Positions 18,301 to 30,127 of a DNA stretch of 64,000 nt are shown piece after piece. The translations under genes and the position numbers were made by a program. Where the stretch lies: the NCBI GenBank assembly GCA_030431375.1, contig JAUIIY010000004.1, forward strand, positions 47,608 to 111,607, in the 5' to 3' direction. Each line of letters begins with the position of its first letter. Within the stretch, counting starts at the first letter, position 1. The DNA is from Alphaproteobacteria bacterium. Its GTDB lineage: Bacteria; Pseudomonadota; Alphaproteobacteria; Rickettsiales; JABSSG01. Under the pieces are notes generated by a model. That model ran no database searches, had not been told where the DNA came from, and saw nothing but the letters and a program-made list of their open reading frames with translations.

Positions 18301-20153
18301 ACATTTTCTTTTATAGACTCCAGTTCTTGGCCTTTTTTACAAACGTCCAAGACAAATTCTTGTATAAAGACGCCTCTATTTTCCACTTTCTTATCCAACT
18401 GGAAAACCCTCTCCTCTATAGCATTGAAACCTAGATTTTCTAGTATTGGCATTATTTTGTAGAGATCTATTTTTACATTCAGAGCATAGGTTTTTAAATT
18501 AAGACAACCTCTAAGATCATCCTGCCTTTTATAAAGCCTAAAAATTGTTTTATTTACCGCCGATAATTGTTCGATAAAATAAATATCTTCTATTGCTTCA
18601 TTTATTGTGAAATTATTTTGGTAAGCTGCGGGAAAGACTTTTTTATACTCATTTACAATTTCAGTTGCCTTTTCATGTCTGAGTGTTTCTTCCACAAAAT
18701 GGTTAAATTTCTCTATCCATAAGCTGGTGGTTTTATCAAGCTGATATTCTATCTTCGGAATATCAATATCCAATTCTCTGTTGTTTTTTACTTTCATAGA
18801 AATCTGAACATATGCCAAGTTCATACTAGTAATATTCAGCTTGCTTCCAATCAATTTACCAGGGATGTATTTTTTAATGATCGAGGTTATCTTATCTGTT
18901 ATGTCTGAAGTCAATCGAGACTTAGGGAAAAATACTAGTAAATTAACAAAAACCTTACATCTACTCTCCCGAACAAAAACTATTAACCTAGGATTATTCA
19001 GACATGACATGATCATCATTGAGGTCAAAAATAATTCATCACCTGATAGCTGAAACAGCTCATCTCTTGGCAGTGTCTCAACTATGCTAAACAGCTCTTT
19101 TCCGTTAAAACTGCTTTTCTCAAAACCGCCCCTATCAACGATGGAGTCTACTTTTTTGCGAATGATTGGTATATTGGTAACACTTTGATATTCAAGTCGT
19201 GAAACAAACAAACCCAAGAATATTTTTGCTGAAACAATGGATTCACCCTCTCGTTTGATTACACAAACATAATCATAGCTAGAATATCTATGGACCTTTG
19301 AAACTTCTCTGATCTTTCCGATAGATATGCCACAATTCCTCCAAATATTGATATCTGAAGCGAATATATCTTCAACTAAATTTTGGTTAAATTCGCTATC
19401 TTCAACCCTGGTTACACCAAAAGATTTTTTGATAGAAAGCTCAAAATTATTCTGAGACTCAGCCTTTGAGAAATCATATTCTCTAAAGCCAATAAATGTA
19501 AAATTATCGTCAATTAGCCAATTTAAGAAGTTTTTATTCTCGATTGGGTCATCTAAAAAGTTACTATTATCTAACCAGCTTTTAGCGTCTTCAGCCTCAA
19601 CCACCATGTTTTTCCAATCTGAAACTGCGTATTTCACATTTTCAAGCACATTCTTGATTTCTGCAGCTAGCCTTTTTAGTGCCTCATTACTTTTTACAGG
19701 AATTATCCTTATGAAAATTACAGATTCATTTGGCTTTTTCTCTTTAACCGTAGCAATGCTAATAGCTTTACCATTTTTGTCCCTTTCAACATGCATGAGA
19801 GCATTGACCATTTTGCTAACACGATACTTTCTCTTGAATAATATCTCACTTACTGAATCTACAATAAATGGCATATCATCATTCACTATGTGGACTATAT
19901 TGTGCGCTGTTTTGTCTTCTACATTTTTTCTGCAAGCACTGATTGAAACTTTACTCTCACCAGCCTGTCGACTCAGAAAATTTTTATAGGTAGAAACTGC
20001 TATTTCACAGAACTCATCTATTTGTATATCAGACTGATTATCAACAGGTATATATGAATAAAACGCATCTATGAATTTCTTAAATAGCTCGTTGTTTTTG
20101 TATTCTGTAGCTTTTTTTATGATTTGTTGTTTTATTGAGCTGTTCTCAAACAT
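15396..20153 (-). CDS. gdhB: Large NAD-specific glutamate dehydrogenase
   Basis: A 1585-residue member of the 180-kDa NAD-dependent glutamate dehydrogenases, converting glutamate to 2-oxoglutarate, NADH and ammonium. The long N-terminal half holds regulatory ACT-like regions. The catalytic core includes GGLRWSDHPEDYRNEVLGLM, then KNAVIVPDGSKGGFV (substrate-binding Lys) and the NAD-binding region VVGIGDMSGDVFGNGML. Its length is normal for alphaproteobacteria. In organisms feeding on amino acids this enzyme supplies the TCA cycle. It is transcribed divergently from mnmE across about 105 bp that hold a perfect 20-bp palindrome. Confidence 0.96.
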   Translation of the reverse strand: MFENSSIKQQIIKKATEYKNNELFKKFIDAFYSYIPVDNQSDIQIDEFCEIAVSTYKNFLSRQAGESKVSISACRKNVEDKTAHNIVHIVNDDMPFIVDSVSEILFKRKYRVSKMVNALMHVERDKNGKAISIATVKEKKPNESVIFIRIIPVKSNEALKRLAAEIKNVLENVKYAVSDWKNMVVEAEDAKSWLDNSNFLDDPIENKNFLNWLIDDNFTFIGFREYDFSKAESQNNFELSIKKSFGVTRVEDSEFNQNLVEDIFASDINIWRNCGISIGKIREVSKVHRYSSYDYVCVIKREGESIVSAKIFLGLFVSRLEYQSVTNIPIIRKKVDSIVDRGGFEKSSFNGKELFSIVETLPRDELFQLSGDELFLTSMMIMSCLNNPRLIVFVRESRCKVFVNLLVFFPKSRLTSDITDKITSIIKKYIPGKLIGSKLNITSMNLAYVQISMKVKNNRELDIDIPKIEYQLDKTTSLWIEKFNHFVEETLRHEKATEIVNEYKKVFPAAYQNNFTINEAIEDIYFIEQLSAVNKTIFRLYKRQDDLRGCLNLKTYALNVKIDLYKIMPILENLGFNAIEERVFQLDKKVENRGVFIQEFVLDVCKKGQELESIKENVEDAIARVYQGVLKNDLINNLILNANLNWRQVYLLNAYCKYLLQIKTPHSQEFIKNTLVKHPILTRKIVAYFYSKFEKKNGQKKIELVRHEVQAELEKVLDNIEDKVFKKLIDVIDHTVRTNFFQKDTHGEFKNYISFKFDSQKIIDIPLPIPFKEIFVFSSVMEGIHLRGGKVSRGGLRWSDHPEDYRNEVLGLMKAQMTKNAVIVPDGSKGGFVLKNMDEYHSRDEIFAAGIKAYKVFLSGLLDITDNIVNNEIVKPQDVICYDEDDPYLVVAADKGTATFSDTANEISQNYNFWLGDAFASGGSAGYDHKKMGITAKGAWVSVSENLKSLNLDVDQDDFTVVGIGDMSGDVFGNGMLCSKHIRLHAAFNHMHIFVDPNPCAASSYKERKRLFDLPRSSWEDYNKDLISPGGGVFSRKAKYIDVTPEMADLFSISEAKIEPDHLIKKILCASVDLLWNGGIGTYVKSSKESHENVGDKPNDNLRVNGHDLKCKVVGEGGNLGFTQLGRVEYALNGGIINTDFIDNSAGVDCSDHEVNIKIAFGDAIEKGKIDIVERNKILDQMQSEVADLVLKDNLLQNTAISISHSASINLFEIKTKLIDQLKESINLNPELEFLPNSLEIARRGHEKLGFTRPEISVLLAYSKLSIYKNLINSKLAEDEYFKKYLVNYFPSKMQDDFMDEILNHKLRKEIIITGVSNHIVNHIGSYFFHDAQGYSGLQGCDIVRSYHIVWEIFKLEELWRETKLISKYSLRLEIYYKIRLFMQTSIYWFLRNIEQPLDVEETISIYSEKVGYLIDNIHIFIEKFKAKKFNKATEAYKEKGLSEDFARKLAILEDLYSAMDIANVSIQANVSVSDAVEVYFSVGQKFYYDWLINKASALQTDGYWKRMLTKTIKDDIYDQKRTLTTIIINTMKKVPTNNMLDKWCDLNKSKINVYNKFIDSIRSLEEIDYSQLVVSIKKGEVLVS

Positions 20154-20213
20154 ATTAATAAGGAATTATTTGAAAAATTTATGTTATTATTATACCTATA
20201 AGTCCTTATTTTC

Positions 20214-20233
20214 AATCAATATATATATTGATT
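20214..20233. promoter_or_regulatory. Perfect 20-bp palindrome between gdhB and mnmE
   Basis: The bases AATCAATATATATATTGATT read identically on both strands. The site lies 61 bp upstream of the gdhB start and 26 bp upstream of the mnmE ATG. Its position and symmetry suggest an operator for a dimeric repressor or activator, or a transcript hairpin in the mnmE leader. It is AT-only apart from two symmetric C/G pairs, so chance cannot be excluded. Confidence 0.4.
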
Positions 20234-20259
20234 TATAAAGAATTATTAATAAATTTTAG

Positions 20260-21597
20260 ATGAAAAAAATATTTTCTTCAAATAATGATACAATTTTTGC
20301 TGCTGCAACACCAATAATCAAATCTGGGGTTGCTGTAATTCGCATTTCGGGTCCTAAAGCATCGTTGGCAAACCAGCTTCTCAGCAAAAAAATTACTACA
20401 CCACGAAAAACAATATATTGTGATCTTATAAACTCAAAAGGGGAGAGTTTTGATAAAATATTAGCATTGTTTTTCCAAGCACCACATAGCTTTACGGGTG
20501 AAGACATAGTTGAAATACATACCCATGGTAGTATTGCTGTTATAAAAACACTTCTAAAAGAATTAGCAAATATTGATGGGTTCAGAATGGCAGAGCCTGG
20601 AGAATTTTCGATAAGAGCATTTCGGAATGGCAAAATGGATCTTACACAGGCCGAAGCCCTGGCAGATTTGATTGATTCAGAAACAGATGCACAATTGCAT
20701 CAATCCATTAGAATGTATAAGGGCGAATCTAAAAAAATCATAACATTCTGGCGCGAAGAGCTGATAAGAATCATGAGCATAATTGAAGCATATATAGACT
20801 TCCCAGATGAGGACTTACCTGATGACCTAATCGCTGATATAACCAAGGATATCTCAGATCTTTGTGATAATATCGAAAATTCCACAAAAGATAATCAGGT
20901 TGGTGAGAAAATTAAAGATGGCATGAATATCACAATAATAGGCGAGCCAAATTCTGGTAAATCCTCTTTATTAAACCTGTTAGCTAAACGAGAAATAGCA
21001 ATCGTATCGGATATAGCTGGCACAACAAGAGATTCACTAGAAGTCCATCTTGATGTTGATGGGTTCCCGGTTATCATACATGATACTGCTGGACTACGTG
21101 ATACCGACGATAAGATTGAATCACTGGGGATTGAAATCGCAAAAAATAAAGCGATCAACTCTGATCTGAAGTTAGTCATAATAGATTCTTCAAAAAATGA
21201 TATTCCAACTGAAGTGGCAAAGTTTATAGATAAAAACACAATTCTCATTGCTAATAAAACGGATTTGACTAAATCCCCAAGGAATTTTTCTAATAATACA
21301 CAAGTAAATATCTCCGCTAAATTTGGTAACAACATTGATGAATTAATCAAAACTATTTCCGAAGAGGCAAAAAAATTCTTTTCCAATCATGAATCATGCC
21401 TGATCTTTAGGGCAAGACACCGTGAAGCTCTCGTAAATTGTGTTAGAGAATTAAAAAGGTTTAATCTAGAGAAAGATATCGAACTCGCAGCCGAAGACCT
21501 ACGACTTGCTGCAAATTATCTTGGTAGCATCACGGGAGAAATTGATGTAGAATCCATCTTAGATAAAATTTTTAGTAGCTTTTGTATTGGAAAATAA
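20260..21597 (+). CDS. mnmE: tRNA modification GTPase MnmE
   Basis: A 445-residue MnmE (TrmE), which with MnmG makes the cmnm5U34 modification of tRNA. The N-terminal folate-binding domain contains PHSFTGEDIVEIHTHGS and GEFSIRAFRNGKMDLTQAEA. The G domain has GEPNSGKSSLL (G1), DIAGTTRD (G2), DTAGLRDTDDKIE (G3) and NKTD (G4). The protein ends in CIGK, the conserved C-terminal motif with the catalytic Cys. The stop codon abuts the ATG of lgt with no gap. Confidence 0.97.
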   Translation: MKKIFSSNNDTIFAAATPIIKSGVAVIRISGPKASLANQLLSKKITTPRKTIYCDLINSKGESFDKILALFFQAPHSFTGEDIVEIHTHGSIAVIKTLLKELANIDGFRMAEPGEFSIRAFRNGKMDLTQAEALADLIDSETDAQLHQSIRMYKGESKKIITFWREELIRIMSIIEAYIDFPDEDLPDDLIADITKDISDLCDNIENSTKDNQVGEKIKDGMNITIIGEPNSGKSSLLNLLAKREIAIVSDIAGTTRDSLEVHLDVDGFPVIIHDTAGLRDTDDKIESLGIEIAKNKAINSDLKLVIIDSSKNDIPTEVAKFIDKNTILIANKTDLTKSPRNFSNNTQVNISAKFGNNIDELIKTISEEAKKFFSNHESCLIFRARHREALVNCVRELKRFNLEKDIELAAEDLRLAANYLGSITGEIDVESILDKIFSSFCIGK

Positions 21598-22395
21598 ATG
21601 CTCAAATTCCCAGATATAGATCCAGTAATATTTCACATATATGGCCCCATCTCTTTAAGGTGGTATTCCCTCGCATATATCACAGGGTTAGTTGTTGGTT
21701 ATTTTTATTTCAAACATATAGATAAAAAATATAAAATTTTTGGTCTAGCAAGTGAAAAAGTGGATTCCTTACTCGCCTATATAGTGTTTGGCATTATTTT
21801 AGGCGGCAGACTAGGCTATGTTATATTATACAATCCAAAAATGTTTCTTTACGACCCTATAAATATTTTAAATACATTGCAGGGGGGAATGTCATTCCAT
21901 GGAGGATTAGTTGGTTTCTGCATTTCAACTTACATATTCGCCAGAAAAAATAACATTATTTTTCTAAAACTTTTAGATATTTTATCATGTCTGGCCAGCA
22001 TAGTCATATTTTTTGGACGCATTGCCAACTTTATTAATGCTGAGCTTTTTGGTCGGGTCACCAACATGCCTTGGGGAATAATTTTTCCTGGTGGAGGTCC
22101 TATTCCAAGACATCCAAGTCAACTATATGAAGCATTGACCGAGGGACTAATTTTATTCCTTATTCAAAATTACCTACTACATAAAAAACAATATAAAAAA
22201 ACTGGGCTATTATCAGCAAGTTTTGGCTTCTTTTATGGGGCAATGAGATTTATAATTGAGTTTTTTAGGGAGCCTGACGGCCATATAGGATATTTCTTTG
22301 ACATTTTCAACATAGGCCAATTTTACTGCCTAATAATGATCATAATATCGTTTTTTATATATAGACATTCTCAAAAACTATCAGTCAAAAGATAG
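21598..22395 (+). CDS. lgt: Prolipoprotein diacylglyceryl transferase
   Basis: A 265-residue polytopic membrane enzyme that attaches diacylglycerol to the lipobox cysteine of prolipoproteins. The characteristic blocks are readable: ISLRWYSLAYITGLVVGY, then LGGRLGYVILYNP, GGMSFHGGLVGF, FFGRIANFINAELFGR and RHPSQLYEALTEG. It starts directly after the mnmE stop. The 3' end overlaps the convergent tsaC by 15 bp. Confidence 0.96.
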   Translation: MLKFPDIDPVIFHIYGPISLRWYSLAYITGLVVGYFYFKHIDKKYKIFGLASEKVDSLLAYIVFGIILGGRLGYVILYNPKMFLYDPINILNTLQGGMSFHGGLVGFCISTYIFARKNNIIFLKLLDILSCLASIVIFFGRIANFINAELFGRVTNMPWGIIFPGGGPIPRHPSQLYEALTEGLILFLIQNYLLHKKQYKKTGLLSASFGFFYGAMRFIIEFFREPDGHIGYFFDIFNIGQFYCLIMIIISFFIYRHSQKLSVKR

Positions 22396-22959
22396 AACAA
22401 GGGATCCCTGCCTTAAGACAACGGGCTTATTTCCTGTTAAATCAACTACTGTCGATGGTTCAGAGAATTTTGATTCGCCACCCTTTAGAACATAATCAAC
22501 CATATTAAATATATTTTTATCAATAGTCTCAACACTGGATGCAGGTTTCTCACCGGAAAAATTTACGCTTGTTGCAACAATAGGCTCACCTAGCTTCTGC
22601 AAAATTTCTTGTGACATCTCATGGTCCGGGATCCTAACCCCCAAACTGTTATTTTTTAGCTTCAAATAATCCAGCATTTTATTTGGCTTACATGGCAATA
22701 TAAAAGTCACAGGTCCGGGAGTATATTTAGAAAAATAATACTCCCTTCCTTCCATATTAACATATTCTTTTATTTGTTCGGCATCTCTAAATAATACAGA
22801 TAACGGCTTATCTTCATCACGTTTTTTTATCTGATAGATTCTATTAATTGCAGCAGCTGAAGAAATTTTACATGCCAACGCAAATACCGTTTCAGTGGGG
22901 AAAATGACAACACCACCCTTATCCAGAAAATAAAGTGCTTTTTCCAATTCTTTCGTCAT
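22381..22959 (-). CDS. tsaC: L-threonylcarbamoyladenylate synthase (YrdC/Sua5 family)
   Basis: A 192-residue YrdC-domain protein that makes threonylcarbamoyl-AMP from Thr, bicarbonate and ATP for t6A synthesis. Visible blocks include GGVVIFPTETVFALAC, IYQIKKRDEDKPLSV, YTPGPVTFIL, GVRIPDHE and IVATSVNFSGEKPA. The Sua5 C-terminal extension is absent, so it is the short TsaC form. It overlaps atpC by one base at the end of the priA-atp block and probably shares that transcript. TsaE is encoded at 8665-9093. Confidence 0.92.
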   Translation of the reverse strand: MTKELEKALYFLDKGGVVIFPTETVFALACKISSAAAINRIYQIKKRDEDKPLSVLFRDAEQIKEYVNMEGREYYFSKYTPGPVTFILPCKPNKMLDYLKLKNNSLGVRIPDHEMSQEILQKLGEPIVATSVNFSGEKPASSVETIDKNIFNMVDYVLKGGESKFSEPSTVVDLTGNKPVVLRQGSLVLSFD

Positions 22960-23363
22960 TATTTTGATAGAATTTCTATTATCTTCCGATTAACAGAAAT
23001 CTCAGCCATAATTTTTTTGTTTAAATTTATATCAGAAGAACTTTCAAGGTCTGCATTAAGCTCGTTGAGATTTTTCTCCGCTTCTTCTTTTTTTAATTTT
23101 GAGATATCAGAGACATTATCCACAAGAAGAGTCAAACTATTTTCGCTAAATTCAGCAAAACCACCGGAAACAAAGAAATCCTTTATTAATTTCTCCCCTT
23201 GGTATATGCGAACGATTCCTGCACCTAACAGTAAAATTATTGGAATATGATTTGGCATAATACCGATTTCACCATCAAAAGCTGGAAGCAACGCCATCGT
23301 AGAGCTGAAGTTCCCAAACTCCTTTTCTGGTGTCAATACTGATATACCAAATTGTGAATCCAT
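22959..23363 (-). CDS. atpC: F1 ATP synthase subunit epsilon
   Basis: A 134-residue epsilon subunit. The N-terminal beta sandwich is clear (ISVLTPEKEFGNF, MALLPAFDGEIGIMPNHIPII, FFVSGGFAEFSENSLTLLVD), followed by a two-helix C terminus. It forms the central stalk with gamma and restrains ATP hydrolysis. Only 2 bp separate it from atpD, and the order delta-alpha-gamma-beta-epsilon is the standard F1 order. Confidence 0.94.
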   Translation of the reverse strand: MDSQFGISVLTPEKEFGNFSSTMALLPAFDGEIGIMPNHIPIILLLGAGIVRIYQGEKLIKDFFVSGGFAEFSENSLTLLVDNVSDISKLKKEEAEKNLNELNADLESSSDINLNKKIMAEISVNRKIIEILSK

Positions 23364-23365
23364 TT

Positions 23366-25673
<2,308 letters not shown>

Positions 25674-25676
25674 AAA

Positions 25677-27209
25677 TTAAGCGAAACGTTTTAAAAAGTT
25701 ATCTAGTAAGGTTTTGAGCTTCTCTTCAACTTCCTCAGAAAGCTTCTTCTCTTTAGCAATCTGCTTCATCAAAGAAACATTGTCTTTTTTATAAGCAAAT
25801 AATAACAACTCTTTCTGGAATCTATCTATATCCTTAACATCTACCTTCGCTAAATAACCATGCACGCCGGCATATAGTAATATAACTTGCTCTTCTAAAG
25901 AGCATGGTGAATATTGATCTTGTTTTAAGAGGAATGTCAGTCTTTTTCCGCGAGCAAGCAACTTTTGCGTAGAGTCATCCAAATCTGAACCAAATTGAGA
26001 AAACGCCTCCATCTCACGATATTGCGCAAGTTCCAGCTTTATAGACCCAGCAACCTGTTTCATTGCCTTTGTCTGCGCTGCTGATCCTACCCTACTAACC
26101 GACAAACCAACATTTACAGCAGGTCTTATACCTTTATAAAATAGTTCAGTCTCTAAGAAGATCTGTCCATCAGTAATAGAGATAACGTTGGTTGGAATAT
26201 AAGCCGAAACATCTCCAGCTTGAGTTTCAATAATTGGCAAAGCCGTTAAAGATCCAGCTCCGAATTCATCAGACATTTTTGCGGCTCTCTCCAGTAACCT
26301 AGAATGCAAATAAAACACATCCCCGGGATATGCTTCCCTTCCAGGAGGTCTTCTCAGTAGCAATGACATTTGACGATATGCTACAGCATGTTTGGATAGA
26401 TCATCATATGCAATAAGCGCATGCATTTTATTATCTCTGAAATACTCACCCATCGCACATCCAGCATATGGCGCCAGAAATTGTAAAGAGGCTGCATCAG
26501 AAGCAGATGCGACCACAATAATCGTATGATCCATTGCATCTTCTTCTTCTAATTTCTGCACAATCCTTGCAACAGTGGATTGTTTTTGCCCGATCGCTAC
26601 ATAAATACAGTATAATTGATTCTCTGTATCGCCTTCCTCAAAGGCTTTTCGCTGATTCAAGAAGGTATCAATAACTATAGCGGTTTTACCTGTTTGTCTA
26701 TCACCAATAATAAGCTCTCTCTGCCCTCTACCAATTGGTATCAGAGCATCTATCGCTTTTATCCCTGTTTGCACAGGCTCATGAACAGATTTACGTTGAA
26801 TTATTCCAGGTGCCAAAACTTCTACACGGCTTGTTTTTTTTGCCTTAATAGGACCCTTACCATCTAAGGGGTTCCCGAGAGGATCTACTACCCTACCAAG
26901 AAGTTCAGGACCAACAGGCACCTCTATGATTTTTCCTGTTCTTTTTACAGTCTCACCTTCTTCAATGTGAGTGTCCTCACCCAGAACCACCACACCAACG
27001 CTGTCACGTTCAAGGTTTAAAGCTAACCCTACAGCTCCTGATTCAAATTCAACCAACTCACTAGCTTGTATGTTATCTAGTCCATAAATTTTGGCGATAC
27101 CATCACCAACTTTAATTACCTCACCAACTTCAGAAAAGCTCTCCCTCCCTTGAAACCCTGCTATTTCTTTTTTTAAAATTGAGGTAATCTCTGACGCTTT
27201 AATGTCCAT
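25677..27209 (-). CDS. atpA: F1 ATP synthase subunit alpha
   Basis: A 510-residue alpha subunit with P-loop [42 protein letters not shown] (in part the ATP-synthase alpha/beta signature region) and [17 protein letters not shown]. It is the non-catalytic nucleotide-binding subunit of F1. A 63-bp AT-rich gap separates it from atpH. Confidence 0.98.
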   Translation of the reverse strand: MDIKASEITSILKKEIAGFQGRESFSEVGEVIKVGDGIAKIYGLDNIQASELVEFESGAVGLALNLERDSVGVVVLGEDTHIEEGETVKRTGKIIEVPVGPELLGRVVDPLGNPLDGKGPIKAKKTSRVEVLAPGIIQRKSVHEPVQTGIKAIDALIPIGRGQRELIIGDRQTGKTAIVIDTFLNQRKAFEEGDTENQLYCIYVAIGQKQSTVARIVQKLEEEDAMDHTIIVVASASDAASLQFLAPYAGCAMGEYFRDNKMHALIAYDDLSKHAVAYRQMSLLLRRPPGREAYPGDVFYLHSRLLERAAKMSDEFGAGSLTALPIIETQAGDVSAYIPTNVISITDGQIFLETELFYKGIRPAVNVGLSVSRVGSAAQTKAMKQVAGSIKLELAQYREMEAFSQFGSDLDDSTQKLLARGKRLTFLLKQDQYSPCSLEEQVILLYAGVHGYLAKVDVKDIDRFQKELLLFAYKKDNVSLMKQIAKEKKLSEEVEEKLKTLLDNFLKRFA

Positions 27210-27272
27210 AATCTATTCCTGAAAAGCATTTTTTTTAAAATTTAACATTTTATATATAGTTTACAACCAACT

Positions 27273-27845
27273 TTAACTCATCTCTGTGAGCTTATATAAC
27301 TCAAGCTCTTGGAGTGACAATTTTTTAATTTGATTCAGTTGACTTGCAAAAGAATTATCAATTAATATTGAATCACAACGCAATGTAAATCCGCTTATTA
27401 CACTATCATCTATATTTTGTTTGAGAAGGATTTTTCCTTCAATTATCTGTTCTAGGTCTTTCTGAATTTTCTTTAACTGCTCATTATCAAGCTTTTTAGC
27501 AGTAGTAATAACAAATTCCAATTTTTTTTGGCTCTTATTATATAAAGCCTCATATTTTTCCACGATAGAAGAAAAACAAGAAAATCTGTTATTTTTGGCC
27601 AAAGCAAATAAAAAATTCTTCGTAATATCTGAAATAGAAAGTTTTTTTAGCAAATTTTCTAACAGGTTTGAGATTTGTTTTTCGCTCCTAACTGGAGCAG
27701 TTATAAACTCAAGCAAATCAGGGTTTGCTTTTAACATAGTTGCAAATTCAAGTAACTCGTCTTTTACCAACTCAAGTTTTTTTTGTTTCAGCGCAACCTG
27801 AAACAAAGCATTACTATATTTCTCACTCAAAAGATTTTTATTCAT
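27273..27845 (-). CDS. atpH: F1 ATP synthase subunit delta
   Basis: A 190-residue delta (OSCP) subunit connecting F1 to the peripheral stalk. It shows the helical N-terminal domain (SEKYSNALFQVALKQKKLE) and the C-terminal signature region with DDSVISGFTLRCDSILIDNS. It follows priA by 37 bp in the same direction, as in other alphaproteobacteria. The F0 genes (atpBEF) are not in this window. Confidence 0.92.
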   Translation of the reverse strand: MNKNLLSEKYSNALFQVALKQKKLELVKDELLEFATMLKANPDLLEFITAPVRSEKQISNLLENLLKKLSISDITKNFLFALAKNNRFSCFSSIVEKYEALYNKSQKKLEFVITTAKKLDNEQLKKIQKDLEQIIEGKILLKQNIDDSVISGFTLRCDSILIDNSFASQLNQIKKLSLQELELYKLTEMS

Positions 27846-27882
27846 TGGAATCGTCAGACAAAAATATTTTTACTAGTTTATC

Positions 27883-30030
27883 TTATAAAAAGTTATATGG
27901 ATCAACATCAATTTTCAATTTAATGTTATTTGGAACGACTACTTTACTTAGCCATTCCTTTATCAGCTGTTGTAGATTTACATTAGACGATGATTTTAAC
28001 AAAAATCGATATCTAAAATTTTGTCTCAATATATAAATTGCTGATTCTACCGGACCCAAAATCTCAACCGCTCTTTGATGTGGTATACATTTTTTTAAAT
28101 CATCTAAAAATAACTGCAATTGATGCAGGTTTTTACCGGAAATAATTATTGCAGCAATTTTACCAAAGGGTGGCATATTCGTTGCCTGCCTATGATAAAG
28201 CTCATTCTTGTAAAAAGACTCGATGTCATTATTTTTTATAGATTGAAGAATTGCACTATCCGGATAGTAGGTTTGTATTATCGCCTTCCCCTGTGATTCT
28301 CTCCCAGATCGACCAACCACTTGGTTTATAATCTGAAACATCTTCTCCCCAGAGCGCAAATCCGCTCCCAAAACACCAATATCTGCGTCTATAACACCAA
28401 CTAACGATACATTCGCAAAATGATAGCCTTTACTGATTAGCTGAGTACCAATAATAATATCCGCCTCAGCATCATGAATATCTTGAATTTTTTGGCCAAT
28501 TTCATCCTGACTTTCATCACTGGAAAGTGAAATAACTTTTTTATCAGGGAAATATTGCTTAATTTCTTCATATATTTTATCAATACCAGCACCACAAAAC
28601 CTCAAGGAATCTTTTTCACCGCAATTACTGCAATCATTAGTAAAATTAATAGAATAATCACAGTGATGGCATAAATATCTATTTCTTCTCTTGTGATAAA
28701 CTAAATTTGTAGAGCAATTCTGGCATTTAATATTATGACTACAACTATTGCATATGGTTATTGGGGCAAATCCTTTACGATTTAGAAATAAAACCACCTG
28801 CTTTTGGTTACTGACTTCCTTGGCAATGGCATGCATCAACTCATCAGTGATAAATCGACCTTTTTCCAGTCTTTTTTCTTTTAAATCTAGAATTTCGATA
28901 GTTGGTTTACTAATTCTCCTATGCCTCTCCAACAGACTAAGATATTTATACTTTCCCGTTCGAGCATTGTAATAGCTCTCAACTGAAGGAGTCGCAGAGG
29001 ACAATATGATAGGAACATCTAAAATATGAGCCAACCAAACTGAGAAATCTCTAGCATTATAACACAACCCCTCATCCTGCTTATATGAATTATCATGTTC
29101 CTCATCAACAATAATTGTCGATAAGTTTTTATACGGTAAAAATAAGGCACTTCTTGCCCCTACTATGATCGCTTTTTTACCATGGGATATCTTTTGGAAT
29201 ATCTGCCTCTTTTCTTTTTTGGAGATTTTCGAGTGCCAAACCAAAGGCATTCTACCTATCCGCTGGCTGATTCTATTCACTAACTCGTTTGTTAACATAA
29301 TTTCTGGCAATAAAATCAATATCTGCCCACCAAATCTCTCAATAACATCTTTTATAAAATGCAGATAAATTTCAGTTTTACCTGATCCCGTGATACCATG
29401 TAGCAACATAGCATGGCTCTCTAACTTATTTACCTTCATTTCATGATAGGTTTTTTCCTGATCTGAATTCAAATCAACTAAACTAAATTCGTAATTCTCA
29501 TCCGATGGAGTGGCTTCTATTTCCGCCGATGCAATAATTTTTTTATCAAGAAGATTTCGCATAGAATGTTTCGAGAATTTACTAGAAATATCCTTTAATG
29601 GAGCCTTCCCTGCCTGACATAGATAATCATATATTTCTTGAGATTTCTTACTCAGAGAATCTCGGCTCTCGCCGTTTATTATAGAGATAAACTTTTCACT
29701 ATCAGCTTTATAAAACTCTGTACTTTGTAAATGTAATTTTAAGAAACTACCGAAAGGTTGCATTGTATATTTTGCTATCTTGTCGATAAAAAGCATTATT
29801 TTGGGGCTCAAAATGAACCCTTGTAAAAGTGACTTTACTGCCTTTATTTTTTGAGGATCTAACGTGCTTGGGTTCTTGGAAACAACTACACCAAGATATT
29901 CTTTATTTTTCAATTCAACACATACAATTTGCCCGATTTGAATGTCACCATCATAGAAATAGTCGAAAATATTCGCAGAATGGTTTATTGCAATGGCTAC
30001 CTGATATGTTTGATATCGATTATTTTTCAT
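27883..30030 (-). CDS. priA: Primosomal helicase PriA
   Basis: A 715-residue replication-restart helicase. The order is an N-terminal 3'-DNA-binding domain (residues 1-100), Walker A HGITGSGKTEIYLHF, the DEEH box in IIVDEEHDNSYKQ, ILSSATPSVESY, then a zinc-binding insert with CNSCSHNIKCQNCS and CHHCDYSINFTNDCSNC, and the helicase C motif region VVGRSGRESQGKAIIQT. The protein is complete. It is the first gene of a long minus-strand block priA-atpHAGDC-tsaC. Confidence 0.96.
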   Translation of the reverse strand: MKNNRYQTYQVAIAINHSANIFDYFYDGDIQIGQIVCVELKNKEYLGVVVSKNPSTLDPQKIKAVKSLLQGFILSPKIMLFIDKIAKYTMQPFGSFLKLHLQSTEFYKADSEKFISIINGESRDSLSKKSQEIYDYLCQAGKAPLKDISSKFSKHSMRNLLDKKIIASAEIEATPSDENYEFSLVDLNSDQEKTYHEMKVNKLESHAMLLHGITGSGKTEIYLHFIKDVIERFGGQILILLPEIMLTNELVNRISQRIGRMPLVWHSKISKKEKRQIFQKISHGKKAIIVGARSALFLPYKNLSTIIVDEEHDNSYKQDEGLCYNARDFSVWLAHILDVPIILSSATPSVESYYNARTGKYKYLSLLERHRRISKPTIEILDLKEKRLEKGRFITDELMHAIAKEVSNQKQVVLFLNRKGFAPITICNSCSHNIKCQNCSTNLVYHKRRNRYLCHHCDYSINFTNDCSNCGEKDSLRFCGAGIDKIYEEIKQYFPDKKVISLSSDESQDEIGQKIQDIHDAEADIIIGTQLISKGYHFANVSLVGVIDADIGVLGADLRSGEKMFQIINQVVGRSGRESQGKAIIQTYYPDSAILQSIKNNDIESFYKNELYHRQATNMPPFGKIAAIIISGKNLHQLQLFLDDLKKCIPHQRAVEILGPVESAIYILRQNFRYRFLLKSSSNVNLQQLIKEWLSKVVVPNNIKLKIDVDPYNFL

Positions 30031-30127
30031 TTATGTAAAATTACGTAACTTTTTTTGAAAAAAAAATTATAAAATTTTAATTTTTCGAATATATGATACA
30101 TTCTTTTGCAAAACTATAAATGATTTT

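Noticed and set aside
19606..19989. Open frame of 127 codons on the plus strand inside gdhB
   Set aside because: It is antisense to a well-supported conserved enzyme; composition is that of a reverse-strand shadow.
20895..21386. Open frame of 163 codons on the minus strand inside mnmE
   Set aside because: It covers the G domain of mnmE in antisense and has no recognised features.
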